Positions 43,996 through 52,611 of a stretch of DNA of 64,000 nucleotides are shown here, piece after piece (the stretch's first letter is position 1; every line of letters begins with the position of its first letter). The notes under the pieces are model-generated. The model was not told the origin of the DNA and did not search any database. It worked only from the letters and a program-made list of their open reading frames with translations. The position numbers were made by a program, and so were the translations under genes. This DNA is from Bacteroidales bacterium UBA5833 (GTDB lineage Bacteria > Bacteroidota > Bacteroidia > Bacteroidales > Lentimicrobiaceae). Location: positions 1 through 64,000 of the forward strand of contig DJGZ01000048.1 in NCBI GenBank assembly GCA_002433025.1. Reading direction: 5' to 3'.

Positions 43996-45444
43996 TTACT
44001 CCGCTGCTTTAACGAAAGTTCTTTTAACGCCCTTGTAATCAAGGGCTTTTTTGTTTCTGATAAAGTTGATCAGCGACTGGGCGGTGGTGATATAAAGCGA
44101 TGCTCCTTCGTCTTTATGATCGAACTGGTAGCTGCTTGCAATATAACTGCTGATGCCTGTGGCGTAGGTTTTCTCTTCATCCGGGGCGGAGCCGTCTGAC
44201 AACCTGAACTCCACTTCCATGCCATTGCCAGCTGCATCGGTCAGTACAGTATAGCTTATCCCGGAAGTCTGCAGATCGATGGCCCGTTCACGGTTATAAG
44301 CATTCAGGATCAGCGATCTGATTTCAGCCGGGGTCAGGTAAAAAAGAATGATTTCATTTCCGAAAGGGTCGAGCTGATAAACATTCTTTATGGTTATATC
44401 TCCTTTGGGGAAATTATCCACACGGATGCCTCCATTGTTCTGAAAGGCGATTTCTATCGGCGCAATGGCTGCCATGGCATCCGTCATCATGCTGCCGAGT
44501 TCATCGCTGCCGCTGATTTCGTTCAGGGCTGTGCCGATCATTTCATTCAATTCCTTGTTGTCATTGTATTGCGCTATAAGTCTCAACAGTTCATCATCCT
44601 GTTTCCGGAATCCGGTTATGCTGAGTGTTTCTGCCTGTCGGCTGATAATTGTTTTGTCGCTGAGTTTCAGGGTGGTTTTTGTTACATGGCGAAGTCCTGA
44701 TCCGGCTTGCATGATCATTACGCCATTGAAGACCGACGGTGTTTTGACAAGGGTGTGGGAATGACCGCCCAGAATCAGGTCGAGCGAAGGGAGGATACCG
44801 GCCAGTTCAATGTCGGTTTCATAACCGAGGTGCGTCAGTGCAATAAAGACGTCGCAGCTGTCGCGCAAAGATGCATACGATGTCGCCACTTTTAAACCGT
44901 CGGGAAAGATCAGTCCTTCCAGCCTGCTGGGATGTGTATCCGGAAGTCCCGCTTCATTGATCTGAATCAGGCTCAGAATCCCGACCCTGATGCCATTTTC
45001 AAGGGTAATGATCACATAGGGCCTGAAGCGGACAGGGCTTGAAGAGTCAGGCAGGATATTTGCGCTCAGGAAAGGAAACTGCGCTTCATTCATCCGCCTT
45101 GCAAGCACTTCCTGCCCGTAATCAAATTCATGGTTGCCCAAAGCACTGGCAGTAAAACCGGTCAGGTTCATCATTTCTATGATGGGTTGCCCCTTCTCAG
45201 GGAACTGGTCGACCACGGGATTTCCGGTAAAGATATCGCCCGCTGACAATAACAACACATATTCTCCGGTCTGTCTGATGCTGTCAACCATTGCTTTAAA
45301 CCGAGGGAAATTGTCAATTTTGGCGTGCATGTCATTGACCGACAAAATTACCACAGTGGCGGTGTCGCTAACGATGGAGGCCTGAGTATTTAAGCCTGCA
45401 GTCAGTAAGAACAATAAAACTACGATCCGGTTAAAAGTTTTCAT
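43996..45444 (-). CDS. 5'-nucleotidase/2',3'-cyclic phosphodiesterase family metallophosphatase
   Basis: 482 residues from the ATG at 45444 (an ATG at 45450 is equally possible); further upstream frame overlaps the small gene and is rejected. A signal peptide (VVLLFLLTAGLNTQAS) is followed by a calcineurin-like phosphatase domain (about 30-260) with DMHAKIDN, LLSAGDIFTGN, ALGNHEFDYG and GGHSH, and a C-terminal 5'-nucleotidase domain (about 300-470) with QNNGGIRVDNFPKGDI and VYQLDPFGNEI. These exported enzymes hydrolyse nucleotides outside the cytoplasm. It overlaps the preceding small gene by 14 nt, so translation may be coupled. Substrate not determinable. Confidence 0.9.
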   Translation of the reverse strand: MKTFNRIVVLLFLLTAGLNTQASIVSDTATVVILSVNDMHAKIDNFPRFKAMVDSIRQTGEYVLLLSAGDIFTGNPVVDQFPEKGQPIIEMMNLTGFTASALGNHEFDYGQEVLARRMNEAQFPFLSANILPDSSSPVRFRPYVIITLENGIRVGILSLIQINEAGLPDTHPSRLEGLIFPDGLKVATSYASLRDSCDVFIALTHLGYETDIELAGILPSLDLILGGHSHTLVKTPSVFNGVMIMQAGSGLRHVTKTTLKLSDKTIISRQAETLSITGFRKQDDELLRLIAQYNDNKELNEMIGTALNEISGSDELGSMMTDAMAAIAPIEIAFQNNGGIRVDNFPKGDITIKNVYQLDPFGNEIILFYLTPAEIRSLILNAYNRERAIDLQTSGISYTVLTDAAGNGMEVEFRLSDGSAPDEEKTYATGISSYIASSYQFDHKDEGASLYITTAQSLINFIRNKKALDYKGVKRTFVKAAE

Positions 45445-45658
45445 ATTCATTGTTAAGATATTGAAAATCAACCAAATAAATTCTCTGCATCGGTGAAAGT
45501 TCGCCGTCAGGTTCCAGGGTATTCCCGAAGTTATCAAGCACCACCGGAAATTGCGGCGGGAGGTCATGTCCAGATGCCCTGTAGTAAGCCCTTGCTGCAT
45601 CCATGATCTTTGCGCCTTCAAAGAGATTAAATTCAATGTTGTTAACAAACAGGGTCAT
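45431..45658 (-). CDS. Small conserved-looking protein cotranslated with the 5'-nucleotidase
   Basis: 75 residues from the ATG at 45658. The stop lies within the start region of the 5'-nucleotidase gene (14-20 nt overlap). The sequence begins MTLFVNNIEFNLFEGAKIMDA and continues DNFGNTLEPDGELSPMQRIYLVDF. Two beta strands, a helix and a further strand can be read, resembling a beta-grasp (ubiquitin/ferredoxin-like) fold, but no iron-binding cysteines are present. No signal peptide. The balanced composition and the overlap with a well-supported gene argue that it is real. I do not recognise a named family. Confidence 0.65.
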   Translation of the reverse strand: MTLFVNNIEFNLFEGAKIMDAARAYYRASGHDLPPQFPVVLDNFGNTLEPDGELSPMQRIYLVDFQYLNNEYENF

Positions 45659-46024
45659 AATGTATCAGGGGCGATATGATTGTTCAATAATACAACTTTT
45701 TTTTGAGTGGATGATTGCCAAAATGCACTTACCTGTGTATTGCAGCATCGGGGATTAATATTAAACAGTTTTCCGCTATCTTAATACGTGCAGGTTTGCT
45801 CTATGTTATATCATACACTCTGTCTGGCAGTTTGCCCTGATTTATATTGTTTAATATATTTATCTGAATATTGAACAAATCATTCAGGTTTCGGTTTAAA
45901 TATGTTGTTATTTAAACAGAACTGTTGATAAGATCGTGTCCGCATTGTTATCAGAACGGCCGCTTATTTATACTTTTGTTGATTGTCCGGGCTGATTTCA
46001 GCCTGATTCTGAAAGTTGTACACA
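45659..46024. other. 366-bp divergent control region of the nucleotidase and mevalonate genes
   Basis: No gene. A TACTTTTG box at 45971-45978 with TTG at 45945-45947 (23-nt spacer) probably serves the HMG-CoA reductase operon. The left 250 bp are rich in A and T and show nothing I can name. Confidence 0.5.
45971..45978 (+). promoter_or_regulatory. -7 box of the mevalonate operon
   Basis: TACTTTTG (TAnnTTTG match), 46 nt before the HMG-CoA reductase ATG at 46025. Confidence 0.45.
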
Positions 46025-47356
46025 ATGGTTGAAAAAAAACTTATATCCGGCTTTTCGAAGCTGTCCAAAGACCAGAAACTCTCATTCATTGCCGCGCATA
46101 TGCCCAATGCTGAGCATATTATCTCAGACCTGAAGTCGTACTGGCATCAGGATGCTACGGTGCAAAAGATGTTTGATGAATTCAGTGAGAACACCCTTAC
46201 CAATTATTTCTTTCCCTATGGCGTCGCGCCCAATGTAATGATCAACGGGAACATTATGATGGTACCGATGGTGATTGAAGAGAGTTCAGTGATTGCAGCG
46301 GCGGCGAACAGCGCGAAATACTGGGCCGGAAAGGGAGGATTCCATTCCGAAATTCTGTCAACAGTCAAAAACGGGCAGGTTCATTTTATCTGGAAGGGAG
46401 ATTTCGGGCGGTTAAAGCAATTATTCCCTCAGCTGAAGGATCAGCTTTTGCAGCGTACATACCCCATTACCGCGAATATGGAAAAGCGGGGCGGCGGTGT
46501 ACTTGATCTGGAACTGCTTGATATGACCTCAAAGCTTAAGGATTACTATCAGCTGTCGGTTAAGTTTGATACCCGCGACTCCATGGGGGCCAACTTTATC
46601 AACTCCTGTCTTGAAGAATATGCTTCCGGGTTGAGGGCTTTTGTGAATGAAAGCGGATTGTTTGAAGGGGAACCTTTGCAGGTGATCATGTCCATTCTTT
46701 CCAACTATACGCCGGAATGTACGGTCAGAACCTGGGTTGAATGCGGCATTGAGGACTTTGCCGACATCGACGATTCGCTCACAGCCGAAGAGTTTGTATG
46801 GAAATTCGAAAAGGCTGTGCAGATTGCCCTCGTTGATGTTCACCGCGCGGCTACTCATAATAAAGGAATTTTTAATGGTGTTGACGCTGTCGCCCTTGCA
46901 ACCGGTAATGATTTCAGGGCCATTGAGGCCTGTGGCCACGCCTGGGCGGCCCGCGACGGACAGTATCGCAGCCTGACGGAAATTAAAGTTGAAGGGGGCC
47001 GTTTCCATTACAGCCTTACATTGCCGATTGCTATAGGAACCGTGGGAGGGTTAACTTCCCTGCATCCCATGGCCAGGTTCTCGCTTCATCTGCTGGGCAA
47101 TCCTTCGGCCCCTGAATTGATGCAGATTGCTTCGGTAATCGGACTTGCCAATAACTTCGGCGCTATAAAATCATTGACAACCAAAGGGATACAGATAGGG
47201 CACATGAAAATGCACCTGTTGAATATTCTGAATATGTTCAATGCCGGAGAAAGTGAAAAGGCCCTGGCGGTGGAATATTTCAAAAATCATAAAGTTTCCC
47301 ATAATGCTGTTGCCGGCTTTTTGAGTTCGATCCGGAACGGTCACGCGAAAAATTAG
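46025..47356 (+). CDS. Hydroxymethylglutaryl-CoA reductase, class II
   Basis: 443 residues from the ATG at 46025 (an upstream TTG would add three residues). It converts HMG-CoA to mevalonate, or the reverse. Class II-type motifs: ENTLTNYFFPYGVAPN (catalytic Glu region), DSMGANFINSCLEEY, THNKGIFNGVDAVALATGND (catalytic Lys in NKG and Asp in GND) and IGHMKMHLLN (catalytic His). The absence of a membrane anchor and the overall length fit the class II, mostly bacterial, group. It starts the operon of four isoprenoid genes, 4 nt before the GHMP kinase, so its direction here is presumably biosynthetic. HMG-CoA synthase and isopentenyl diphosphate isomerase are not in the window. Confidence 0.95.
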   Translation: MVEKKLISGFSKLSKDQKLSFIAAHMPNAEHIISDLKSYWHQDATVQKMFDEFSENTLTNYFFPYGVAPNVMINGNIMMVPMVIEESSVIAAAANSAKYWAGKGGFHSEILSTVKNGQVHFIWKGDFGRLKQLFPQLKDQLLQRTYPITANMEKRGGGVLDLELLDMTSKLKDYYQLSVKFDTRDSMGANFINSCLEEYASGLRAFVNESGLFEGEPLQVIMSILSNYTPECTVRTWVECGIEDFADIDDSLTAEEFVWKFEKAVQIALVDVHRAATHNKGIFNGVDAVALATGNDFRAIEACGHAWAARDGQYRSLTEIKVEGGRFHYSLTLPIAIGTVGGLTSLHPMARFSLHLLGNPSAPELMQIASVIGLANNFGAIKSLTTKGIQIGHMKMHLLNILNMFNAGESEKALAVEYFKNHKVSHNAVAGFLSSIRNGHAKN

Positions 47357-47360
47357 GGTT

Positions 47361-48311
47361 ATGTCAGCTCCGTATACGGGATATGCAAATGGTAAATTGC
47401 TGATTACCGGTGAATACCTTGTAATATACGGGGCATTGTCATTTGCCGTGCCATTGAAGGTTGGTCAGGGCATTCAGCTCCGCAGGGGAGATGAGGCCGG
47501 TGTTCTTGCATGGAAGGCCAGCGATCCTTCTGGTATCTGGTTCACTGCACGGCTGTCGATGAATGAACTGGAAATTCTGTCAGCATCTGATGATATAGTT
47601 GCCGGCCGGCTGAGCCATTTGCTTAAAGCTGCAAGGAAACTTAATCCTGTATTTCTGACCGGAGAAGCCGGAATTGAGGTACAAACTGTGCTTGATTTTG
47701 ACCGCCACTGGGGCCTGGGAAGCAGTTCTACGCTGATCGCCCTGGTTGCGCGCATGACCGGTGTGGATGCTTTCAGCCTTTACCGGGCTGTTGCGGATGG
47801 TTCGGGTTACGATGTTGCCTGCGCGCTGTCTGATACGCCTGTTCTGTACAGGGTGTACGGTGAAGCCCGGGATATACAGCCTGTCAGTTTTGACCCGCTG
47901 TATGCCGGTCAGTTATATCTGATCTATCTGGGCCGAAAGCAGGACTCATCCCCCGAAGTTACTGAATTCAGAAAAAAACGGCCTTCCGGTCTTGCGAAAG
48001 AGGTTGAAGAAGTGACCTTTTTAACGGGAGAGATGGTCCGGTGCACTGATTTCGATAAGTTTTCAGCGCTTATCGAAAGACACGAGCAGATATTATCCTC
48101 TGTCCTGGGTCAGGTTACCGTTAAGAAGCAGTACTTTAATGATTTTCAGGGAAGCATTAAATCGCTCGGAGCCTGGGGAGGCGATTTTATTTTGGCAGCA
48201 TCGGCATCAGGATCCGGATATGTAAAAGCATATTTCGCAGCGAAAGGGTTAAATGTTGTTTTTCCCTTCCGCAGTCTTGTAAAAACGGCTTATCCTGCTC
48301 CCGATAAATGA
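47361..48311 (+). CDS. GYDIA-type GHMP kinase, probable phosphomevalonate kinase
   Basis: 316 residues. A GHMP-kinase N-terminus (ANGKLLITGEYLVIYGALSFAVPL), the phosphate-loop motif WGLGSSSTLIALVARMTG, and DGSGYDVACALSDTPVLYRV, the variant signature after which NCBI's GYDIA family is named, identify it. The C-terminal glycine-rich motif 3 reads SLGAWGGDFILAAS. It is placed between HMG-CoA reductase and diphosphomevalonate decarboxylase, with a mevalonate kinase gene further on, so by elimination it should phosphorylate mevalonate 5-phosphate. This is inference: the family is distinct from classical phosphomevalonate kinases. The stop overlaps the next start by 4 nt. Confidence 0.8.
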   Translation: MSAPYTGYANGKLLITGEYLVIYGALSFAVPLKVGQGIQLRRGDEAGVLAWKASDPSGIWFTARLSMNELEILSASDDIVAGRLSHLLKAARKLNPVFLTGEAGIEVQTVLDFDRHWGLGSSSTLIALVARMTGVDAFSLYRAVADGSGYDVACALSDTPVLYRVYGEARDIQPVSFDPLYAGQLYLIYLGRKQDSSPEVTEFRKKRPSGLAKEVEEVTFLTGEMVRCTDFDKFSALIERHEQILSSVLGQVTVKKQYFNDFQGSIKSLGAWGGDFILAASASGSGYVKAYFAAKGLNVVFPFRSLVKTAYPAPDK

Positions 48312-49399
48312 AAGGTGGTAATATGACATACAGCACCAAAGATATTCCGGCCACGGGCTTGCCGGCATGCTGGAAGAGCCCTTCCAACATTGCGTTGATC
48401 AAGTACTGGGGCAAGCTCGACGGTCAGATACCGGCCAACGCTTCCCTTAGTATTACGCTGGGCAATGCTTACACGGTAACCCGCGTTTCAGCATCACTTC
48501 ACGATACTCCCGGCTCCGGTCCTGAAGTGGAATTCCGGTTTGAGGGGGAGGTTAATCTTTCCTTTTCGTCAAGGATCAATACATTTCTTAAATCAATAAC
48601 CGGCCATTTCCAATATCTGCCTGACGTAAAACTCTCTATAGAAAGCGGTAACAGTTTTCCGCATTCCGCCGGTATAGCCTCTTCCGCATCAGGAATGAGC
48701 GCACTTGCACTCTGCCTTTGTGCGATTGAGGCTCAGTTACAAGGCAATGAAACCGGGACTCCGGGCTTTTATGAAAAGGCGTCCTCCATTGCCCGAATTG
48801 GCTCAGGCAGTGCCTGCCGTTCAGTTTACGGAGGAATCACCGTGTGGGGTAAGCATTCAGATGTGCCCGGTTCGTCAGATGAATATGCAGTGCCGCTCCA
48901 TTTTGACCCTCATCCTTTGTTTTCGGGCCTGAGAGATACTATCCTGATTGTGGATCCGGATGAAAAAAAAGTTTCGAGCAGCGTGGGGCATGGCCTGATG
49001 AAAGGCCACCCTTTTGCAGCATCCAGATTTGCCCAGGCCGCGAAAAACCTTTCAGAATTATTGGTTGCGCTGAAGTCGGGGAACTGGCAGGTATTTGCCA
49101 GTCTCGTGGAAAACGAAGCCCTGAGCCTGCATGCCATGATGCTTGCTTCGGATCCCTGGTTTATTTTGATGCATCCTAATACATTATTGATTATCAATAA
49201 AATAGAAGAATTCAGAAAACAAACGGGCGCAAAGGTTTGTTTTACCCTCGATGCAGGGCCGAACATACATCTGCTTTATCCGGAAGAAGAAGCTAATCGT
49301 GTTGCTACCCTTATCGAAAGCCTTAAATTGTATTGCTTCAATGAAAAAGTAATTGAGGATTCAGTAGGGGAAGGGCCAAAACAATTAACCTGCAGATAA
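48308..49399 (+). CDS. mvaD: Diphosphomevalonate decarboxylase
   Basis: 363 residues (an ATG at 48323 is an alternative start). It forms isopentenyl diphosphate from mevalonate diphosphate with ATP. Signatures: CWKSPSNIALIKYWGKLDG, FPHSAGIASSASGMSALAL, SGSACRSVYGGITVWG and CFTLDAGPNIHLLYPEEE. The substrate-binding lysine of KYWGK and the catalytic aspartate of LDAGPN are both present, so it should be a true decarboxylase rather than a kinase-only relative. The start overlaps the preceding stop (ATGA) and its stop overlaps the next start (TAATG), which points to translational coupling across the operon. Confidence 0.93.
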   Translation: MKGGNMTYSTKDIPATGLPACWKSPSNIALIKYWGKLDGQIPANASLSITLGNAYTVTRVSASLHDTPGSGPEVEFRFEGEVNLSFSSRINTFLKSITGHFQYLPDVKLSIESGNSFPHSAGIASSASGMSALALCLCAIEAQLQGNETGTPGFYEKASSIARIGSGSACRSVYGGITVWGKHSDVPGSSDEYAVPLHFDPHPLFSGLRDTILIVDPDEKKVSSSVGHGLMKGHPFAASRFAQAAKNLSELLVALKSGNWQVFASLVENEALSLHAMMLASDPWFILMHPNTLLIINKIEEFRKQTGAKVCFTLDAGPNIHLLYPEEEANRVATLIESLKLYCFNEKVIEDSVGEGPKQLTCR

Positions 49400-50379
49400 T
49401 GATGAAAAACAAGACCGGGATTTTCTATGCTAAAATCCTTCTTTTCGGCGAATACAGTATCCTGTGCGATTCCATGGGGCTCACCATTCCCTATACACAT
49501 TTCAGGGGAGAGCTAAGTTTTATCAAGCAGGACAAGTATACAGATTACGATTTTGCCGTCAGTTCGAACCGTTTGCTGAAGGAATACGCTTCCTATCTCC
49601 GGAGCCTCAGGGAAAGCGGTACCTTGCTGTGTGATTTTGATGTTGACGCATTCGAGAAGGATATTTCGGAAAGCCTCTATTTTGAATCCACCATTCCACA
49701 GGGTTATGGGGTAGGCAGTTCGGGTGCCCTGGTGGCAGCGCTTTACGAAAGGTATGTCAGGGATCATATCCCGGGAAACCGGCGCCTGCCAAAACATGAT
49801 GTGCTCAAACTCCGCGAGATATTCTCCCAGATGGAAACCTATTTTCATGGAACCAGTTCTGGAATGGATCCCCTGAACTGTTACATCAAACACCCCTTGC
49901 TGATCCACAACCGCAAAGATGTGTGCATGGTGGGTATCCCCAGAAACAAGCACGATAAAAAGGGGGCCATTTTTCTCATCAATACCGGAAACCCCGGTAA
50001 GACAGGCCCCCTGGTAAATATATTTCTCGACAGGTGTAAACTTGATGACTTTATGACCCGGGTAAGGGAAGAAATGATTCCGCTGAATGATGCCTGCATT
50101 AAAAGCCTGATAAAAGGTGAAACCCGGCGGTTTTTTGATACCCTGCGTGATTTATCCCGCTTCCTTTACGACAACCTTGAGCCGATGATTCCGGAAGCAT
50201 TCCGGAAGATCTGGCAATATGGTCTGGAGACTCATTCCTATTATCTGAAACTCTGCGGCTCAGGTGGAGGCGGGTTTTTGCTCGGTTTCACCGACGATCT
50301 TGAAAAAGCCAGGACTGAACTTCGCAACCAGGATATTGAAATCATCCCGGTTTATAAAAGCCTTAATGATGCAGAATAG
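49399..50379 (+). CDS. mvk: Mevalonate kinase
   Basis: 326 residues. A GHMP kinase with N-terminal FYAKILLFGEYSILCDSMGL, ATP loop IPQGYGVGSSGALVAALYE, the catalytic aspartate in FHGTSSGMDPLNCYI and the C-terminal glycine motif LKLCGSGGGGFLLGF. It phosphorylates mevalonate. It completes the HMG-CoA reductase, GHMP kinase, decarboxylase, kinase set; the assignment as mevalonate kinase rather than another GHMP member rests on motif 2 (GTSSGMD, comparable with GTPSGID) and the operon. It overlaps the decarboxylase stop by 1 nt. Confidence 0.88.
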   Translation: MMKNKTGIFYAKILLFGEYSILCDSMGLTIPYTHFRGELSFIKQDKYTDYDFAVSSNRLLKEYASYLRSLRESGTLLCDFDVDAFEKDISESLYFESTIPQGYGVGSSGALVAALYERYVRDHIPGNRRLPKHDVLKLREIFSQMETYFHGTSSGMDPLNCYIKHPLLIHNRKDVCMVGIPRNKHDKKGAIFLINTGNPGKTGPLVNIFLDRCKLDDFMTRVREEMIPLNDACIKSLIKGETRRFFDTLRDLSRFLYDNLEPMIPEAFRKIWQYGLETHSYYLKLCGSGGGGFLLGFTDDLEKARTELRNQDIEIIPVYKSLNDAE

Positions 50380-50475
50380 CCCTTGCCCTTTCCGGAGTCA
50401 GTTGCTGCATTTTTAAAGGTATAATCGGAAAGTATTGGTTTGTTATTAATTGATAAGTAGTTATCGGGTGTAAAT

Positions 50476-52131
50476 ATGGAAGTAAACTCAGCGTCAATCA
50501 GGATAAGCGGGCAGGTAACAGATGTGGTTTCGGGCACTATTTTTCCCGGAGAAGTGATCGTTGAAAACGGTCGCATTGCTGCCATAGGACGTGTTTCGGT
50601 TGCCGAAGACCGGTATATTCTTCCTGGCCTGATCGATGCCCATGTGCATATTGAAAGTTCCATGCTTTTACCTTCGGAATTTGCCCGCCTGGCAGTGGCA
50701 CATGGCACAACGGCAACGGTATCCGATCCGCACGAGATTGCCAATGTGCTGGGCATGGATGGGGTAAAATTCATGATTAGCAACGGCCGGAAGGTGCCTT
50801 TCAGGTTCTTTTTCGGTGCTCCTTCCTGTGTGCCTGCTACCGGATTTGAAACCTCTGGTGCCCTTCTTGGTCCGGCAGAAGTGGAGGAGTTGCTTTCATG
50901 GCCCGAGATCCGGTATCTTGCCGAGATGATGAATTTCCCGGGTGTCCTTCATCAGGATGTGGAAGTAATGGCAAAGCTTGCCGCAGCCGCAAAATACGGA
51001 AAGCCTGTTGACGGGCATGCTCCCGGGGTGTTGGGCGAAGATGCCCGTCGGTATGCTGCCTCCGGTATTTCGACCGATCACGAGTGTTTTACACGTGCGG
51101 AAGCCCTTGACAAAATCAGGGCCGGCATGAAGGTGCTGATACGCGAAGGTAGTGCCGCCCGGAATTTTGATGAGCTGATCAGCCTGATCAAAGATTATCC
51201 GGAAATGATTATGTTCTGCTCCGACGATAAACATCCTGATGATCTGATCAACGGGCATATCAACCTGCTGATCAAAAGGGCGCTGAAGTCGGGTTATAAA
51301 TTGATGGATGTATTGCGCGCCTGTACGCTCAATCCGGTAAGGCATTACGGACTGGATGCCGGACTGCTGCAGCCCGGGGATAAGGCTGACTTTATCATCA
51401 TAGATCATCCTGAGCATTTCAACATCCAGGCAGCCTATGTGGATGGCATCAAGGTTGCAGAAAACGGTAAATCATTGATTGATAGGGTTAAAGAGGAGTC
51501 TCCTAACGCTTTCAATGCCCTGAAACTTTCACCCGGTATGCTACGGATTGAGGCTGCTTCCGGCCGGATAAAAGTTCAGCAGGCTTTGGCCGGACAGCTG
51601 ATTACAGAGAAAAAAGCTGTTGCCGCCAGCATTTCGGATGGTATGGTTGTCAGTGATCCTGAGCGGGATATTCTGAAGATGATCGTCATGAACCGTTACA
51701 GCCCTTCTGTGCCGGCCATGAATTTTGTTGCCGGCTTCGGCCTGAAAAAAGGAGCCATTGCTTCTACGGTTGCCCACGACAGTCACAACATCATCGCGGT
51801 GGGTGCCGACGATGCTTCCATCGCAAGGGCTGTGAATATGCTGGTAGAGGCCAGGGGTGGGATCGCCTGTGTGGATGGGCCTGATATGCTGGCAGATGAA
51901 GGGGCAATTCTTCCTCTTCCCGTTGCAGGGATCATGTCGGCAGATGATGGTTTTACCGTGGCAGAAAACTATAAGATGATCAACCGTAAAGTCAGAAACC
52001 TCGGGTCTTCGCTCGAGGCGCCATTTATGACACTGTCCTTTATGGCCCTGCTGGTAATTCCTGCGCTCAAACTCAGTGACAAAGGATTGTTCGATGGTAA
52101 CACATTCAGTTTTACCTCGCTTTTTGAATAA
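50476..52131 (+). CDS. ade: Adenine deaminase
   Basis: 551 residues. An amidohydrolase that converts adenine to hypoxanthine plus ammonia in purine salvage. Metal-binding and catalytic motifs: GLIDAHVHIESSML, HGTTATVSDPHEIANVLG, PVDGHAPGV, DDKHPDDLINGHIN and the C-terminal FGLKKGAIASTVAHDSHNI followed by GADDASIARAVNMLVEARGG. All match the Ade (YicP-type) family. It is 96 nt after the mevalonate kinase and might be read through from that operon, but no functional link is evident. An ArsR-like regulator gene follows, 77 nt downstream with its own promoter. Confidence 0.96.
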   Translation: MEVNSASIRISGQVTDVVSGTIFPGEVIVENGRIAAIGRVSVAEDRYILPGLIDAHVHIESSMLLPSEFARLAVAHGTTATVSDPHEIANVLGMDGVKFMISNGRKVPFRFFFGAPSCVPATGFETSGALLGPAEVEELLSWPEIRYLAEMMNFPGVLHQDVEVMAKLAAAAKYGKPVDGHAPGVLGEDARRYAASGISTDHECFTRAEALDKIRAGMKVLIREGSAARNFDELISLIKDYPEMIMFCSDDKHPDDLINGHINLLIKRALKSGYKLMDVLRACTLNPVRHYGLDAGLLQPGDKADFIIIDHPEHFNIQAAYVDGIKVAENGKSLIDRVKEESPNAFNALKLSPGMLRIEAASGRIKVQQALAGQLITEKKAVAASISDGMVVSDPERDILKMIVMNRYSPSVPAMNFVAGFGLKKGAIASTVAHDSHNIIAVGADDASIARAVNMLVEARGGIACVDGPDMLADEGAILPLPVAGIMSADDGFTVAENYKMINRKVRNLGSSLEAPFMTLSFMALLVIPALKLSDKGLFDGNTFSFTSLFE

Positions 52132-52139
52132 AACTAATT

Positions 52140-52185
52140 ACATACGTAACATATACTTTTTTTACGAATTATTTATGTATCTTTG
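52140..52185 (+). promoter_or_regulatory. ArsR-like gene promoter with possible operator
   Basis: An imperfect inverted repeat ACATACGTAA (52140-52149) and TTATTTATGT (52169-52178), 8 of 10 arm positions pairing, is followed by TATCTTTG (52178-52185), an exact TAnnTTTG box 23 nt before the ATG. The repeat brackets the region where RNA polymerase would bind, so autorepression is plausible. Confidence 0.45.
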
Positions 52186-52208
52186 CGAAAAATTTAATCC
52201 ATAAGATT

Positions 52209-52508
52209 ATGGCAAAAGAAATAGTTTTAGACATCGTAAAACTTGAGGCCGCTGCCAGCAAGTTGCGTGCAATTGCACATCCGATGCGGATCGCGATCAT
52301 CGATCTGCTTAACGAGAAAAAGAAGCTGAGTGTTACCGAGATCTACGAATACCTGAAAATTGAACAGGCTGCCGCTTCTCATCACCTCAACATACTGAAA
52401 AGTAAGGGCGTTCTTCTTTCAAAACGCGAGGGAAAGCAAATCCACTACTCGGTCAAAGCTTCTGCACTTACTGAGATTGTTCAGTGCATTGATAAATGTA
52501 ACGGATAA
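52209..52508 (+). CDS. ArsR/SmtB-like winged-helix transcription regulator
   Basis: 99 residues, a single winged helix. KLRAIAHPMRIAIIDLLNEKKKLSVTEIYEYLKIEQAAASHHLNILKSKGVLLSKREGKQIHYSVKA (in parts) is the classic ArsR-type layout with the recognition helix AAASHHLNIL. The metal-binding ELCVCDL-type box of metal-sensing ArsR proteins is not present (TEIYEYLKI instead), so the signal is not obviously a metal; a C-terminal Cys pair (QCIDKCNG) could bind something or be redox active. It is monocistronic. Its target is unknown. Confidence 0.88.
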   Translation: MAKEIVLDIVKLEAAASKLRAIAHPMRIAIIDLLNEKKKLSVTEIYEYLKIEQAAASHHLNILKSKGVLLSKREGKQIHYSVKASALTEIVQCIDKCNG

Positions 52509-52540
52509 TCAGCAGAATCATTTATTCAGTTTACCCTGAT

Positions 52541-52578
52541 CAATCCGGAGGAGATGTTTATCCATCTTTTCCGGATTG
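52541..52578. terminator. Bidirectional terminator between the ArsR-like and Ig-like genes
   Basis: Outer arms CAATCCGGA (52541-52549) and TCCGGATTG (52570-52578), inner arms AGATG (52552-52556) and CATCT (52563-52567), then TTGTTTTT. A stable hairpin between two convergent genes. Confidence 0.75.
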
Positions 52579-52611
52579 TTGTTTTTCCGGGGGATACATT
52601 GAATTTTCCGG

